This document shows positions 20,955 through 30,119 of a stretch of 64,000 nucleotides of DNA, piece by piece. The DNA is from Pyropia yezoensis. Taxonomy: Eukaryota > Rhodophyta > Bangiophyceae > Bangiales > Bangiaceae. The notes beneath the pieces are model-generated. The model searched no databases. It had not been told where the DNA came from and saw only the letters and a list, made by a program, of their open reading frames with translations. Each line of letters starts with the position of its first letter. The stretch's first letter is position 1. The position numbers and the translations under genes are program-made. The stretch spans positions 15,482,568 through 15,546,567 of the forward strand of contig CM020618.1 of the NCBI GenBank assembly GCA_009829735.1, read 5' to 3'.

Positions 20955-23900
20955 TGACCAACCTCCAAGGTTGGGAGGAGAGGACGGGAAGCCCCGTCAC
21001 GTTGAACCAGACAAGGGCCCTGTTCAGGATGCCCGAGCTACACCGGATATCGGTGTAGGACATGTGTTGTTTACCTTGGAGAACTTCAAGGTATCAGCCA
21101 CACTGGGGGTTGACCCCCAGTCGACACGATCGTACTACCCTGTACTGGACACAGGGGCTGGACCCAACCTTATCCGGAAGGATACCCTCCCGGACAAGTG
21201 GCTTCCACGAGTCAGAGTGACTCGGGGACCCACCATCAAGGACGCGAATGGTCGACTCATTCGTACGACCGCAGCGATGTCGCTGCAGGTTACCATCGGG
21301 GATCTCACCACGGAAGTTGACTTCCTGGTATGTGAAACGCTATCGGTGCCCTGCATACTGGGGTGCACCTTCATCAACGTTCACGTTGATGCAATCCGGC
21401 CAGGCCGGAGGACCGTCGAGCTTCAAGAAGCCGACGGGACGAAGCGAGGACACACGGCCATCGTCAGGGACCTGACGCTACAAGGAAGCCACGTTAACGT
21501 GGCTGAGGTGTACGCAAGCGTCGAGCCGAAGACACTTCGGTTGGCCAAGCGAACTCGCTTTGAGCCGTTGTCAGAGACAGTCCTCCCGGTTAACTGCGAC
21601 CTCGCAGGCATCTGCAGAGTCCAGTCCAACCTACGGACGTACAAGCGCCATGGGTTGACCATGGCCAACGGTCTCATAGACCTCCCAGCAGGAGGGTCGT
21701 CCCTCCTAGTGATGGCGAACTACCGCCGTAAGGCAGTCACCCTCCCGAAGGGAACTATCCTCGGGATTGCCGAACTCTACGAAGGAGATATCCTTACCCC
21801 TGATAAGGAAGTTCAAGTGGAACCACTGGAAGTACTGGCGGTCGCCGAGACCACCGAGCGACAGCAACCCGATGACGGGAAGCCTAACCCATCGGCGGCT
21901 CCGGCGGACCTGCCGCCAAAGGACCAAGAGGCCTTGAAGGCACTGGCCGAGGCTGACCTCGACCACCTTCCCCCTTCGGTAGCCGAAGGGGTACGACGGA
22001 TGCTAAGAAAGCATGACGTTATGTGGACAGGCGGGGCCTTGGGGACCATTGGGGCAACCCAACATCGTATAGACCTGGTACCAGGCGCACGACCCGCCCG
22101 GTCACAACCGCACCGAGCGGGACCTATGCAACGAGAGATCGTTGATGGAGAAGTGAAGAGGATGAGTGAAGCTAAGGTGATCCGACCTTCGATGTCGGAA
22201 TGGGGTGCCCCAGTCGTTATTGTGCCGAAGAAGGATCAAACCCCTCGGTTTTGCATCGATTATCGACGCCTCAACTTGGTTACCAAGAAGGACTCATACC
22301 CTTTACCAAGGATGGATGAATGCATCGACTCCCTGGGGGAGGCTACGGTGTTTACCACCATCGACTGCAACGCCGGATACTGGCAGATCCCGGTGGCGGA
22401 CGAGGATATCCCCAAGACGGCATTCGTCTGTCACAGTGGAGTGTACGAGTTCCTAAGGATGCCCTTCGGATTGTCCAACGCCCCCGCTACATTCCAGCGG
22501 GCTATCGACATCATACTGTCGGGGGTGAAGTGGCGTAACTGCCTAGTGTACCTCGATGACGTCATCGTCTTCTCGCGTAACATGGATGACCATGTACAAC
22601 ATGTTGACGAGGTACTCACCCTCTTGAGGAACGCCGGGGTAACCCTGCGTCTGAAGAAGTGCGCCTTCTTCCAACAGACGGTCGAATATCTGGGTCACCA
22701 GATAACCCCTGGTAAACTAGGGGTACTCGAAGCCAATACCCGGGCACTCCGGGATGCCCGGTTCCCTAACACCCAGACGCAGCTCAAGAGCTTCCTGGGA
22801 ATGTGCAATGTATACCGACGGTTCGTCAAGGACTTCGCTCGGATAGCTAAACCGTTAACGGTTCTTACGAGCAGTACCTTACCCAAGGTACTCCAACCCC
22901 CTTCGCCTAGCGAAGAGGAGGCATTCGAGTCGCTGAAGCGAGCCCTACTAGCCCCACCCGTCCTTGCGTTACCGCATAGACGGGGTACCTTCGTCATCGA
23001 TGTCGATGCGTGTGATACACAAGTGGGATGCACCCTGTTCCAGGGAGAGACGTTGATCGGTACCGATAACGTTATCCCGGACCTACGTCCGGTAGGGTAC
23101 TTCAGCCGGACACTCAACCCGGCTGAGCGGAACTATAGTGCCACCGAGCGTGAATGCCTCGGAGTTATATGGGCAGTGCAACTGCTCCGTCCATACCTGG
23201 AAGGCTCCAGGTTCATCGTGAGGTCCGACCACGAACCCCTGCGATGGCTCCTCAACCTTGGTGACAAGGATTCCGATAGCCATGGGAGGCTAGCCCGATG
23301 GAGGCTGAAGATGGCCGAGCACGACTGCCGCACGGTGTATAAGGCTGGGTCAACCCACCACCTCGGAGACGCGTTGTCTCGACTCGACACCCCGAGCGGG
23401 GATACCCGCCCGGTGGACGAGGACATCCCGGTAGTACCGGTGTGCATGGTGGGTAATGCTACCCAGGGTATGGCTGACCATACCATGGCACACCTTGCGT
23501 GCCCATTGACCCTCGCGGACTTCCGCGAGGCACAGGCCAACGACGATGACTGTAGACGTCATCGTGCTAACCTCCTGGCCGGTACGGCCGGCATCTTCTC
23601 CGAGAACGAAGACGGACTCATATACCGGCGGGCACCCGCCGATGGACGACATCAAGTCGTGGTTCCCGTGTCCTTACGGCAAGCCGTCATGAAACGAGAA
23701 CATGAGAACCCTACAGCCGGACACCCGGGGGGTTCACGTATGTTCGCAGCAATGCGAAGGTTCTTCTACTGGCCAGCAATGGCCGTCGACGTGGTCGACC
23801 ACGTACGGGGATGCCACCCCTGTGCACGTAACCGCATGAGTCTACATAGGCGGGCGTCTGCCATGAAGCTATTCCCACCTGATGGGCCCAACGAGCAAGT

Positions 23901-24978
23901 CGCTATCGACATACTCGGGCCACTTCCGATAACGGAAGAAGGGAACAGGTACATCCTGGTCATGTCTGACCGCTTCACTAAGCTGTCAAGAGCGGCAGCC
24001 ATCCCGAATGATACGGCATACACGATCATGAACGCAGTGGTTGACCACTGGATCAGTGCATACGGAGTCATGAAGCAACTCCTCTCCGATAACGGAGCAA
24101 ACCTTACGTCGGCATTCTGCACTAAGGTCCTGGGCATGTTCGGTATCGAACCACGTCGGGCATCCGACTACCACCCGCAGTCCAACGGGCAGGTGGAGCG
24201 GTTCAACCGCACCATCGTAAAGATGCTACAGTGCTACGTGGCCGAGCACACGAACACTTGGGACAGGCTTCTGTCCGTACTCACCCTGGCATACAATGCC
24301 AGGCCACATCGGAGCACAAACATTGCTCCGCTGGAGTGGGTCATGCCACTAGGCGTCGGTAACCTGACGCTGCCACCCGGCAGGTGCACTCGGTATGATA
24401 CACCGAAGGGCCGACCCGCCGAACGCATCCACCTAGCTTGGTTGGCCAAGCTATCGTGGATGATTCCTAAGCTCAAGGGTGCCCTTGACAGAACACAACT
24501 TCGGTATAAGAAGAACTTCGACGCCCGACTACGGGTGCGCAACGCAACCCTGGTAACAGGTGACTGGGTCTATATCAGACACCAGAAGTTCCGAGGGAAC
24601 AAGCTTATGCAACCGGTCAAGGGACCGTACCAGATCCTCCACAGAGATGACCACTCTGTTATCTTACACTCCGATACGGAGATCCAACGCATCAGTATGA
24701 ATGATGTCACACCTGCTCCGAAGCCGGAACAGCCTCAGCCGGTACCGGCTGGGTTTCTACATGAAGCTCTTACAACCCACCGGTCGGATGACCCGGTGGG
24801 ACCGGATGGGATTCCATACCAAGTAGAGAGCGTGGTCGGACACACCGACCCGGACATACCAGGACCCTGGTACGTCAAGGTTATGTGGGTCGGATACGAC
24901 TCACCCACCTGGGAACAGGCGGCGAATATACCCCGCCAACTCCTCATGCCGTACATGAGGCGACGACGCCTCCTGTAA
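20812..24978 (+). CDS. Pol polyprotein of element B, with C-terminal chromodomain
   Basis: A 1388-codon open frame (the true start may be a frameshift in the gag overlap). Domains by residue: aspartic protease LDTGAGPNLI near 110; reverse transcriptase about 440–620 with FCIDYRRLN near 480 and VYLDDVIVF near 580; RNase H with IDVDACDTQVG near 730; integrase zinc-binding H-H-C-C about 960–1005 and catalytic core with VAIDILGPL, LLSDNGAN and GQVERFNR, about 1030–1150; chromodomain about 1335–1380 (VESVVGHTDPD, then WYVKVMWVGYDSPTWEQ). The chromodomain places B with chromoviruses, which use it to steer integration to marked chromatin. The polyprotein acts in virus-like particles and the nucleus. 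It looks whole as it stands. Confidence 0.9.
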   Translation: MTGGRWGHPSKPPRSTAGKAPRRARLSRRRINPRVHLPAPTTRRQGIDDQPPRLGGEDGKPRHVEPDKGPVQDARATPDIGVGHVLFTLENFKVSATLGVDPQSTRSYYPVLDTGAGPNLIRKDTLPDKWLPRVRVTRGPTIKDANGRLIRTTAAMSLQVTIGDLTTEVDFLVCETLSVPCILGCTFINVHVDAIRPGRRTVELQEADGTKRGHTAIVRDLTLQGSHVNVAEVYASVEPKTLRLAKRTRFEPLSETVLPVNCDLAGICRVQSNLRTYKRHGLTMANGLIDLPAGGSSLLVMANYRRKAVTLPKGTILGIAELYEGDILTPDKEVQVEPLEVLAVAETTERQQPDDGKPNPSAAPADLPPKDQEALKALAEADLDHLPPSVAEGVRRMLRKHDVMWTGGALGTIGATQHRIDLVPGARPARSQPHRAGPMQREIVDGEVKRMSEAKVIRPSMSEWGAPVVIVPKKDQTPRFCIDYRRLNLVTKKDSYPLPRMDECIDSLGEATVFTTIDCNAGYWQIPVADEDIPKTAFVCHSGVYEFLRMPFGLSNAPATFQRAIDIILSGVKWRNCLVYLDDVIVFSRNMDDHVQHVDEVLTLLRNAGVTLRLKKCAFFQQTVEYLGHQITPGKLGVLEANTRALRDARFPNTQTQLKSFLGMCNVYRRFVKDFARIAKPLTVLTSSTLPKVLQPPSPSEEEAFESLKRALLAPPVLALPHRRGTFVIDVDACDTQVGCTLFQGETLIGTDNVIPDLRPVGYFSRTLNPAERNYSATERECLGVIWAVQLLRPYLEGSRFIVRSDHEPLRWLLNLGDKDSDSHGRLARWRLKMAEHDCRTVYKAGSTHHLGDALSRLDTPSGDTRPVDEDIPVVPVCMVGNATQGMADHTMAHLACPLTLADFREAQANDDDCRRHRANLLAGTAGIFSENEDGLIYRRAPADGRHQVVVPVSLRQAVMKREHENPTAGHPGGSRMFAAMRRFFYWPAMAVDVVDHVRGCHPCARNRMSLHRRASAMKLFPPDGPNEQVAIDILGPLPITEEGNRYILVMSDRFTKLSRAAAIPNDTAYTIMNAVVDHWISAYGVMKQLLSDNGANLTSAFCTKVLGMFGIEPRRASDYHPQSNGQVERFNRTIVKMLQCYVAEHTNTWDRLLSVLTLAYNARPHRSTNIAPLEWVMPLGVGNLTLPPGRCTRYDTPKGRPAERIHLAWLAKLSWMIPKLKGALDRTQLRYKKNFDARLRVRNATLVTGDWVYIRHQKFRGNKLMQPVKGPYQILHRDDHSVILHSDTEIQRISMNDVTPAPKPEQPQPVPAGFLHEALTTHRSDDPVGPDGIPYQVESVVGHTDPDIPGPWYVKVMWVGYDSPTWEQAANIPRQLLMPYMRRRRLL

Positions 24979-25024
24979 CAACCCAACCGACACCGACTTC
25001 GGCTGTTGGGGGGTGAGGCTTATA

Positions 25025-25144
25025 CCTACTAAGTAGGGTGTGACATGGTTACGGCAGACTTAGGTTTCTAAGTCAAATCAGACTTAGGTTTCTAAGTCGA
25101 ACCAAGCTTAGGTAACTAAGTAGAGCTAAGCTTAGGTAACTAAG
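25025..25144. repeat. Cluster of short palindromic hairpins between convergent ORFs of B
   Basis: Five small inverted repeats in a row: CCTAC-TAA-GTAGG at 25025–25037, GACTTAGGTTTCTAAGTC at 25057–25074 and again at 25081–25098, and CTTAGGTAACTAAG at 25107–25120 and 25131–25144. The stems are 5–7 bp with 3–4-nt loops. They lie exactly between the pol stop (24978) and the antisense-ORF stop (25460), where a two-way transcript end or insulator would be expected; that role is inference. Confidence 0.7.
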
Positions 25145-25459
25145 TAAAAACCTGAACCTTAATAAGTTAACTTAAAGGTAAAGGCTAACTCCGATAATAT
25201 CGAAGTAACTAGGGAGCTTACACGGGAGGATGACCTCCCCAAGCCAAGACACAAAGTGAGGGAGGATAACCTCCCCAAGCATGAACCAACCGGAAGAAGT
25301 TGGGCGGGAGGCAAGGCACCACTGAGCCAGAAGGGGTACTCCCCAGGGCAGCAAACAGAGGCAAGCAATGCCCCCAGCGGGGGATGAGTTTATACTCACT
25401 ACTACCCGGCGACCATAAGGGTTGCCGGGGCCCTCTCCCTCACAAACAAATAGCACTCC

Positions 25460-27907
25460 TCAGTGGGTAGACCCACTGCCCGAGGGAGGCCACTCACGCG
25501 TAAGCGCGTATACCTCCGTGCTCCACCGGTCGGCAATGTCACGACGGTCGACCACCCGAGTTACCTCGGTGCATAGCTGGACGAGGGTGCTGCGGCCAGC
25601 CTCCACGTCCTCCAGAGCTTTCTGGAGGCGGTCCAGCACGCCACCAAAGCAACGCGCTGACCCAACCAGCGCAGCACCTGGGGGGATATCCCCCCAGCTA
25701 ACAGAGAGACCCCCACGCATTGCGCGGGTAACAAGGGCGTCAACGCCTTCATACCAGAGACGGGGACCCCCGTCATGTAGGACAGGAGCGGGAGGTGACA
25801 CTGGCGCAGCCAGAGGAGCCACAGGAGCCGACACGGCTACCACCGGAGCCGGTGGCACCTGATACGAGGCCCGGTAGGACCCTACCGAAGGGGCTCCACC
25901 GTAACCACGGCGGTACTCCGCCCGACGACGGGACACCTCACGCTCCCCACCCACAGAGCCCCACTCTCGGGGACGACGGCCAACCGCCGCCGGCATCGGG
26001 TAACCGAACCACGGAGCAAGGACCTGAAGAGGGTCATGGATAACCATGGGAATACCCAGGTCAGGAACGGCCTCGGTGGACGCCCACCCATGGCAACTAG
26101 GCTCACCCGGCTGAGTACGCCGGACACGCAACGAGTGACGAGGCAAGGGGGAAGCCCCAGCCTGCGGGTCCCGGTACGGGGGAAGGGCCAACACCCCAGC
26201 CCAGTTCACGGCATCGTGAACAGCCAGCAGGGCTTCGAACTCCCGGGCCAACCCGGTCTTGGCGGCTATCAGATCCACGCCCAACTGCGCGATGTGCCGA
26301 CGGACACCCGTCGGAAGATGAAACAGACGACCCTGCCGGCGGACGGACAGCAAGAAGGATGAAGCCTGCCCGAGGGTAACCTCAAGGGTGAAGGTACCCT
26401 GCAACGGGTGGACCGGCCGGGAGGCCAACACACTCCCGAAGTATCGGAGGCAGGAGCCGGTGTCAAACCGGAAAGCAGGGGCGGGTTCCCACCCCTCCTG
26501 CCATAGCGGCGGGCGCACGGGAGTGTATACCGGAGCACGACCGTTGCCGGTCTGCAACGCACACGTTATATCCGTGCGGAACGCATCCGCCATGAAACCA
26601 TGGTTACGTCGCCAACTCGATGCCGACTTCAACCCCGCCATGGGCGGGTAGGGAGCCGTCAACGACAGATACGGGGGTACCCCCGGGTAGTAGTCAAAGT
26701 CGGGATACCGACCGGTACGGCTCACCGTCTCCCCAAACGCAACCGGCTCCGCCGCCGCCGCAATCCCCCGAGCACTAGCCGGGTAGTCAATCTCCCGCGG
26801 CAACGCGGGGGCAATCAAGTCGCAGACCCCGAAGTTGGGGTCGAGGTAGACCTCACCCCGTCCCACCCGGGTGCGCCAGAGCTGCGCATGCCGGTCGTCC
26901 GGCTGACTCAGGATCCAATGGTGTTCCACCCGGACCGCGTTCGGCTGGTTGACCAGCCGCACCAACTCCCGCTCCCAGCACGGGTCCACCTTGACGCGCC
27001 GGGAGGATTCTCCACGGGGATGCACCAGGTGGAAGTCCACCCGCATACGCCCATCGGACTCCATCGACTCTTGCACCGTGAGGCCTCGAACCCGAGCCAC
27101 CAAGTCGGACACCGACATGGCGGGTTGACCCGCCGCCACGGCGACGCCGCCACCCAACGGGGCAACCCGGGCAGGACCAGGAAGAATCGGGGGCGCCGGG
27201 GGACGCACCACCGGCAGAGGGGCCGACGTCGGAGATGGACGAGGCCGAGGAGGAAGAAGAAGGGCGGGCGCCCGCCCGGAGTAACTCCCGGTGTCAACCG
27301 CCATGGGAGAAGGAGCGTCTTGACCGCTCGACGCCCGCGGCACCGCAGGTACGGCACCGGCGCCGGCACCACCCGTCGGCGTAGCCCCCGCCTCGGAAGG
27401 GGAAGGCACTTGGACAGCCTCCGGAGCCGGAGCCCCGGCCGTGCGGACACCCGCACCGTCTTGACCCGCCGCACCGGGTGTCGCACCGCCACCACCACCC
27501 GCGTCAACGTCGGGACCGCCTCGAGGAGTCACCGCCCGGACACCCGGACCACCTTGACCAGCCGGAGTCGGCTGCGGGTCGCGACCTCCGCCGCAGGGCG
27601 GACCATCTTGAGGTACCTGCGGTGAGCCGGCATCGGCACCAGGCCCCATCCGGGCAGCCGGCAGAGAGGGGGTAGAAGCCGCCACGCGCGGTTGACCGCC
27701 GGGTTGACCTCCGGCCGACGGCACCGTCGTGCCGCTGCACACGGACGACAGTCCTCCGGCCGACAGACGGACGGACACCGCAGGCCCGTCGTCGTCAGAC
27801 GAGCTCACCCCGTAACGCGCGGCGTCGGGACCGACAGGCGCGTCGTCCTCCATCTCCTCCCCGATCAGGAGGTCTTCCTCCTCTTCAAGCACCTGGGGAT
27901 AGGACAT
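25460..27907 (-). CDS. Antisense ORF of element B (conserved ORF3 family, function unknown)
   Basis: An 815-residue frame read against gag-pol and converging on it. I chose ATG 27907 (MSYPQVLEEEEDLLIGEEME) because the acidic start resembles the D and E versions; the frame remains open to 28162. Residues about 20–350 are Pro/Gly/Ala-rich and likely disordered. A folded-looking core follows, with YFGSVLASRP, GRLFHLPTGV and VHDAVNW, matching the YFGSV/HFGSV, L(W/F)HLP and LHxxxxW spots of the A and D proteins. The end carries FGGVLDRLQKALEDVEAG and DRRDIADRWS. No known domain is recognised. It is intact as it stands. A structural, regulatory or nucleic-acid-binding role is possible but cannot be read from sequence. 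Confidence 0.7.
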   Translation of the reverse strand: MSYPQVLEEEEDLLIGEEMEDDAPVGPDAARYGVSSSDDDGPAVSVRLSAGGLSSVCSGTTVPSAGGQPGGQPRVAASTPSLPAARMGPGADAGSPQVPQDGPPCGGGRDPQPTPAGQGGPGVRAVTPRGGPDVDAGGGGGATPGAAGQDGAGVRTAGAPAPEAVQVPSPSEAGATPTGGAGAGAVPAVPRASSGQDAPSPMAVDTGSYSGRAPALLLPPRPRPSPTSAPLPVVRPPAPPILPGPARVAPLGGGVAVAAGQPAMSVSDLVARVRGLTVQESMESDGRMRVDFHLVHPRGESSRRVKVDPCWERELVRLVNQPNAVRVEHHWILSQPDDRHAQLWRTRVGRGEVYLDPNFGVCDLIAPALPREIDYPASARGIAAAAEPVAFGETVSRTGRYPDFDYYPGVPPYLSLTAPYPPMAGLKSASSWRRNHGFMADAFRTDITCALQTGNGRAPVYTPVRPPLWQEGWEPAPAFRFDTGSCLRYFGSVLASRPVHPLQGTFTLEVTLGQASSFLLSVRRQGRLFHLPTGVRRHIAQLGVDLIAAKTGLAREFEALLAVHDAVNWAGVLALPPYRDPQAGASPLPRHSLRVRRTQPGEPSCHGWASTEAVPDLGIPMVIHDPLQVLAPWFGYPMPAAVGRRPREWGSVGGEREVSRRRAEYRRGYGGAPSVGSYRASYQVPPAPVVAVSAPVAPLAAPVSPPAPVLHDGGPRLWYEGVDALVTRAMRGGLSVSWGDIPPGAALVGSARCFGGVLDRLQKALEDVEAGRSTLVQLCTEVTRVVDRRDIADRWSTEVYALTREWPPSGSGSTH

Positions 27908-28494
27908 GATAACGGGTGCGGAGTCCCCCGCGCCCACAAGCCGTCGACGGCTACAACCCGGTACGGTGGGATAACCGGGACGAGCCAGGGAAGCGCGGAC
28001 ACCCGCGCTTATGACCACAAACGGCCACGAGAAGCGCCGCAGGCACGCGGGTCGACCCGCGCCCCACGGGGCTACGACCGCGCTCCACCCAGGCACCTGG
28101 GCGGGACGGGGCCACACCCACACACGGGGTAAGCAAGGGGGGTCACCCCCAACCGCCCCCACGCAACGCGGGCAGCCCCCGCCCCCCTCTCAATCGTCCA
28201 CACGAGAGGGGCCCCCCTACCACCAGGCACCTGGTGGCGGATCCGCTTGCACCACCCCTCGGAAAGGGGGGGCGTGAACAGCAACCCGCATCGGGAATTT
28301 AACGGTCCGGAAAACGGATCGTGTGTGTGTACCACGCAAAGGGGGGCACCCCCCTGAGACAACCTCGAAAAGGGGTGTCTGTCGCGACGGGGCGCAAAGC
28401 CCCACCCGACGGGTAAACGGTCACGCGACCCACTTACATTCGGTATCCCGAATGCAACTCGACCCGAGGACGGGCCGAATCTAAGGGGGGGATA

Positions 28495-28857
28495 TGTAGC
28501 AATATGGTTGTCCGTATTGTGACCCTAATATCAGGGGGGCTACTTCTAACCCTTAACTTTCAATTTGATAGTTCGTACTGGTCACGGTATCTATAAGTTA
28601 CGTATGACCAGAGGGACTTGCATCTTGGGGTGGAGGGTAGTTAGTAGTGTCTCCGAGGGTTTATAACGAGGGGGCCGGTGGCGAATCGACCGCCGGCCAA
28701 GGTAGAACAACAAACCCCTCCCATTTGGGCTCCCATCTTGGTCCCGTGGCTTGCGCTCCAAGGACAGCAACCTTGGCCTCCCGGTGACGTTGGTGCCGAT
28801 CCCCCTTGGTGAGTGTTCCCTGAGAGTGGACGCGCGACGGATCCCTATTGTGCTACA
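28495..28857 (+). repeat. 3' LTR of element B
   Basis: 363 bp, nearly identical to 18032–18396, preceded by the polypurine tract and followed by the CCGGG duplication. Confidence 0.92.
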
Positions 28858-28862
28858 CCGGG

Positions 28863-29339
28863 TCACCCCACGCTGGGGAGGCCCCCGGTGTATCCACGAT
28901 ATAAGTCCCCCTCAACTCGAGGTTGGCCTCGGGCAGTTGCGACCGAGTTGCCTCTCCCTACTTGGGGAGAGACATGGTGTACTCCGGGGTGGAGTCTGAC
29001 TCCCTGGACGAGCGCATGGAGGACACGCCTCGCGTTGCAGCACCCGTCTGGACTTCCGGCGGGAGCTCCGCGATTGCCCCAGGGGATGGGATGCCTGCGC
29101 CACCCGACTCTGGGTTGGCTGCGGGCTCTCCCCCGGAGGTAGGCCCCGATACTCCACAAGTGGCCCTGGGGAGGTGGTACTACCCACCCTGGTCCCTGTA
29201 CGAGGAGGGCTTGACGATTATCCGCTGCGGCCGAGTTGGCACAGCGATGGATCGCATCTGGGGGCGCTTACGGGAGAAGTTCCCCGGTAGGGTCGGGTTC
29301 CCTCCCGACTTCAAGACGGACCAGTTTTCCTTTCTTGAC
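28863..29339 (-). mobile_element. Remnant element E (D-like), antisense-ORF start region
   Basis: It resembles the start of the D antisense ORF and its leader (CCCACGCTGGGGAGGC, CCCCCTCAACTCGAGG). It has a start codon at 28974 opening MVYSGVESDSLDERMED on the plus strand, against D's MATPGVETDSLDEHMED. By analogy with D, the element itself lay on the minus strand. The 11 bases at 18021–18031 are its other visible flank, so B sits within E. It ends at 29339, where the C LTR begins. Fragmentary fossil. Confidence 0.75.
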
Positions 29340-29910
29340 TGTAGCAACCCTGGCCCCGACTTGAAGCCGACCCGGGATGGCGACCAGAGGGCACCAGGTG
29401 CCAGAACACGCCCGCCGTGTGGTGATGGTTGGCGGTCGTGGGCCGTGCCCGGCACTGGGATGCGGTGGACTACGCTACCCACACGTGGGAGAGGGATTTC
29501 TGATGGGATTTTGCATATTTGTGAGGGACTTGACTTAAGAGAATTTGAGTGTGAGATTAGTGAGTGGGAATAGAATTAGTAGTGATAGTGGCCCCCGACC
29601 TGACGAGGTTATACTCGGGTCGGGGCCACTCGGGGGTATGGGGGGGCTACCTGGCCAACGTGCCGAGGCTGCCCCAGGTGCACGTTAAGAGGGACAGCGA
29701 GGCGCCCTTGGCCCGCGCCCTCAGGAAAAAGACAACTGCGCGTTTGCTTTCTTCTTCCCCGTGTGCACTACGGTGCGGATCTGTTTGCTCTGCGAGCAGG
29801 CACGTGAGGCAACAGGCATACCACTCTCGTAGTTCCCCTTTCTGTATTACCTGTCCCTTTCCCCCGAGGGATATTGACACGTGTCTGAGAGGATCGAGTT
29901 TTATACCACA
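29340..29910 (+). repeat. Probable 5' LTR of element C
   Basis: About 571 bp, from TGTAGCAACCCTGG to ATACCACA, with the primer-binding site right after. The start resembles the B LTR (TGTAGCAA). No second LTR copy is present to confirm the ends, so the boundaries are inferred from where E homology stops and the binding site begins. Confidence 0.6.
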
Positions 29911-29914
29911 TATT

Positions 29915-29931
29915 TGGTGGAGCAGCAGGGG
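29915..29931 (+). promoter_or_regulatory. Primer-binding site of element C
   Basis: TGGTGGAGCAGCAGGGG, identical to the sites of B and D. Confidence 0.7.
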
Positions 29932-30119
29932 ATTGGAGTCTTTGAGAAGGGACATTTGGGAGCAGCGGTTGGGTTGTTCCTGTTCTGCCCTCTTCTGTGG
30001 TTTGGGAATTATTCGCGCCCGTTCACGGGAGTCCCACTCCTGGCTTCCTAACCCCTCTCTTGTGGTGTTGCGATCTTTGGACACGCAGGCAACTGGACTG
30101 TGCCTGTCAAGAGACCAAC

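Larger units (their letters stand above)
18032..28857 (+). mobile_element. Ty3/gypsy chromovirus-type element B, nearly whole
   Basis: 10.8 kb with paired LTRs, a primer-binding site, gag region, intact pol frame with chromodomain, a palindrome cluster, a long antisense ORF, a polypurine tract (CTAAGGGGGGGATA before 28495) and a 5-bp target duplication CCGGG at 18027–18031 and 28858–28862. The LTRs differ by about two substitutions and one small indel by eye, so the insertion is young. About two breaks, both in the gag region. It is inserted in remnant E. Confidence 0.92.

Noticed and set aside
25025-25144. CRISPR-like array reading of the B palindromes
   Set aside because: The units are short hairpins with irregular short spacing in a eukaryotic retroelement; no spacer logic.
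26600-27625. 341-codon plus-strand frame in element B
   Set aside because: It is Arg-rich and antisense to the conserved ORF3 frame; composition-driven shadow.
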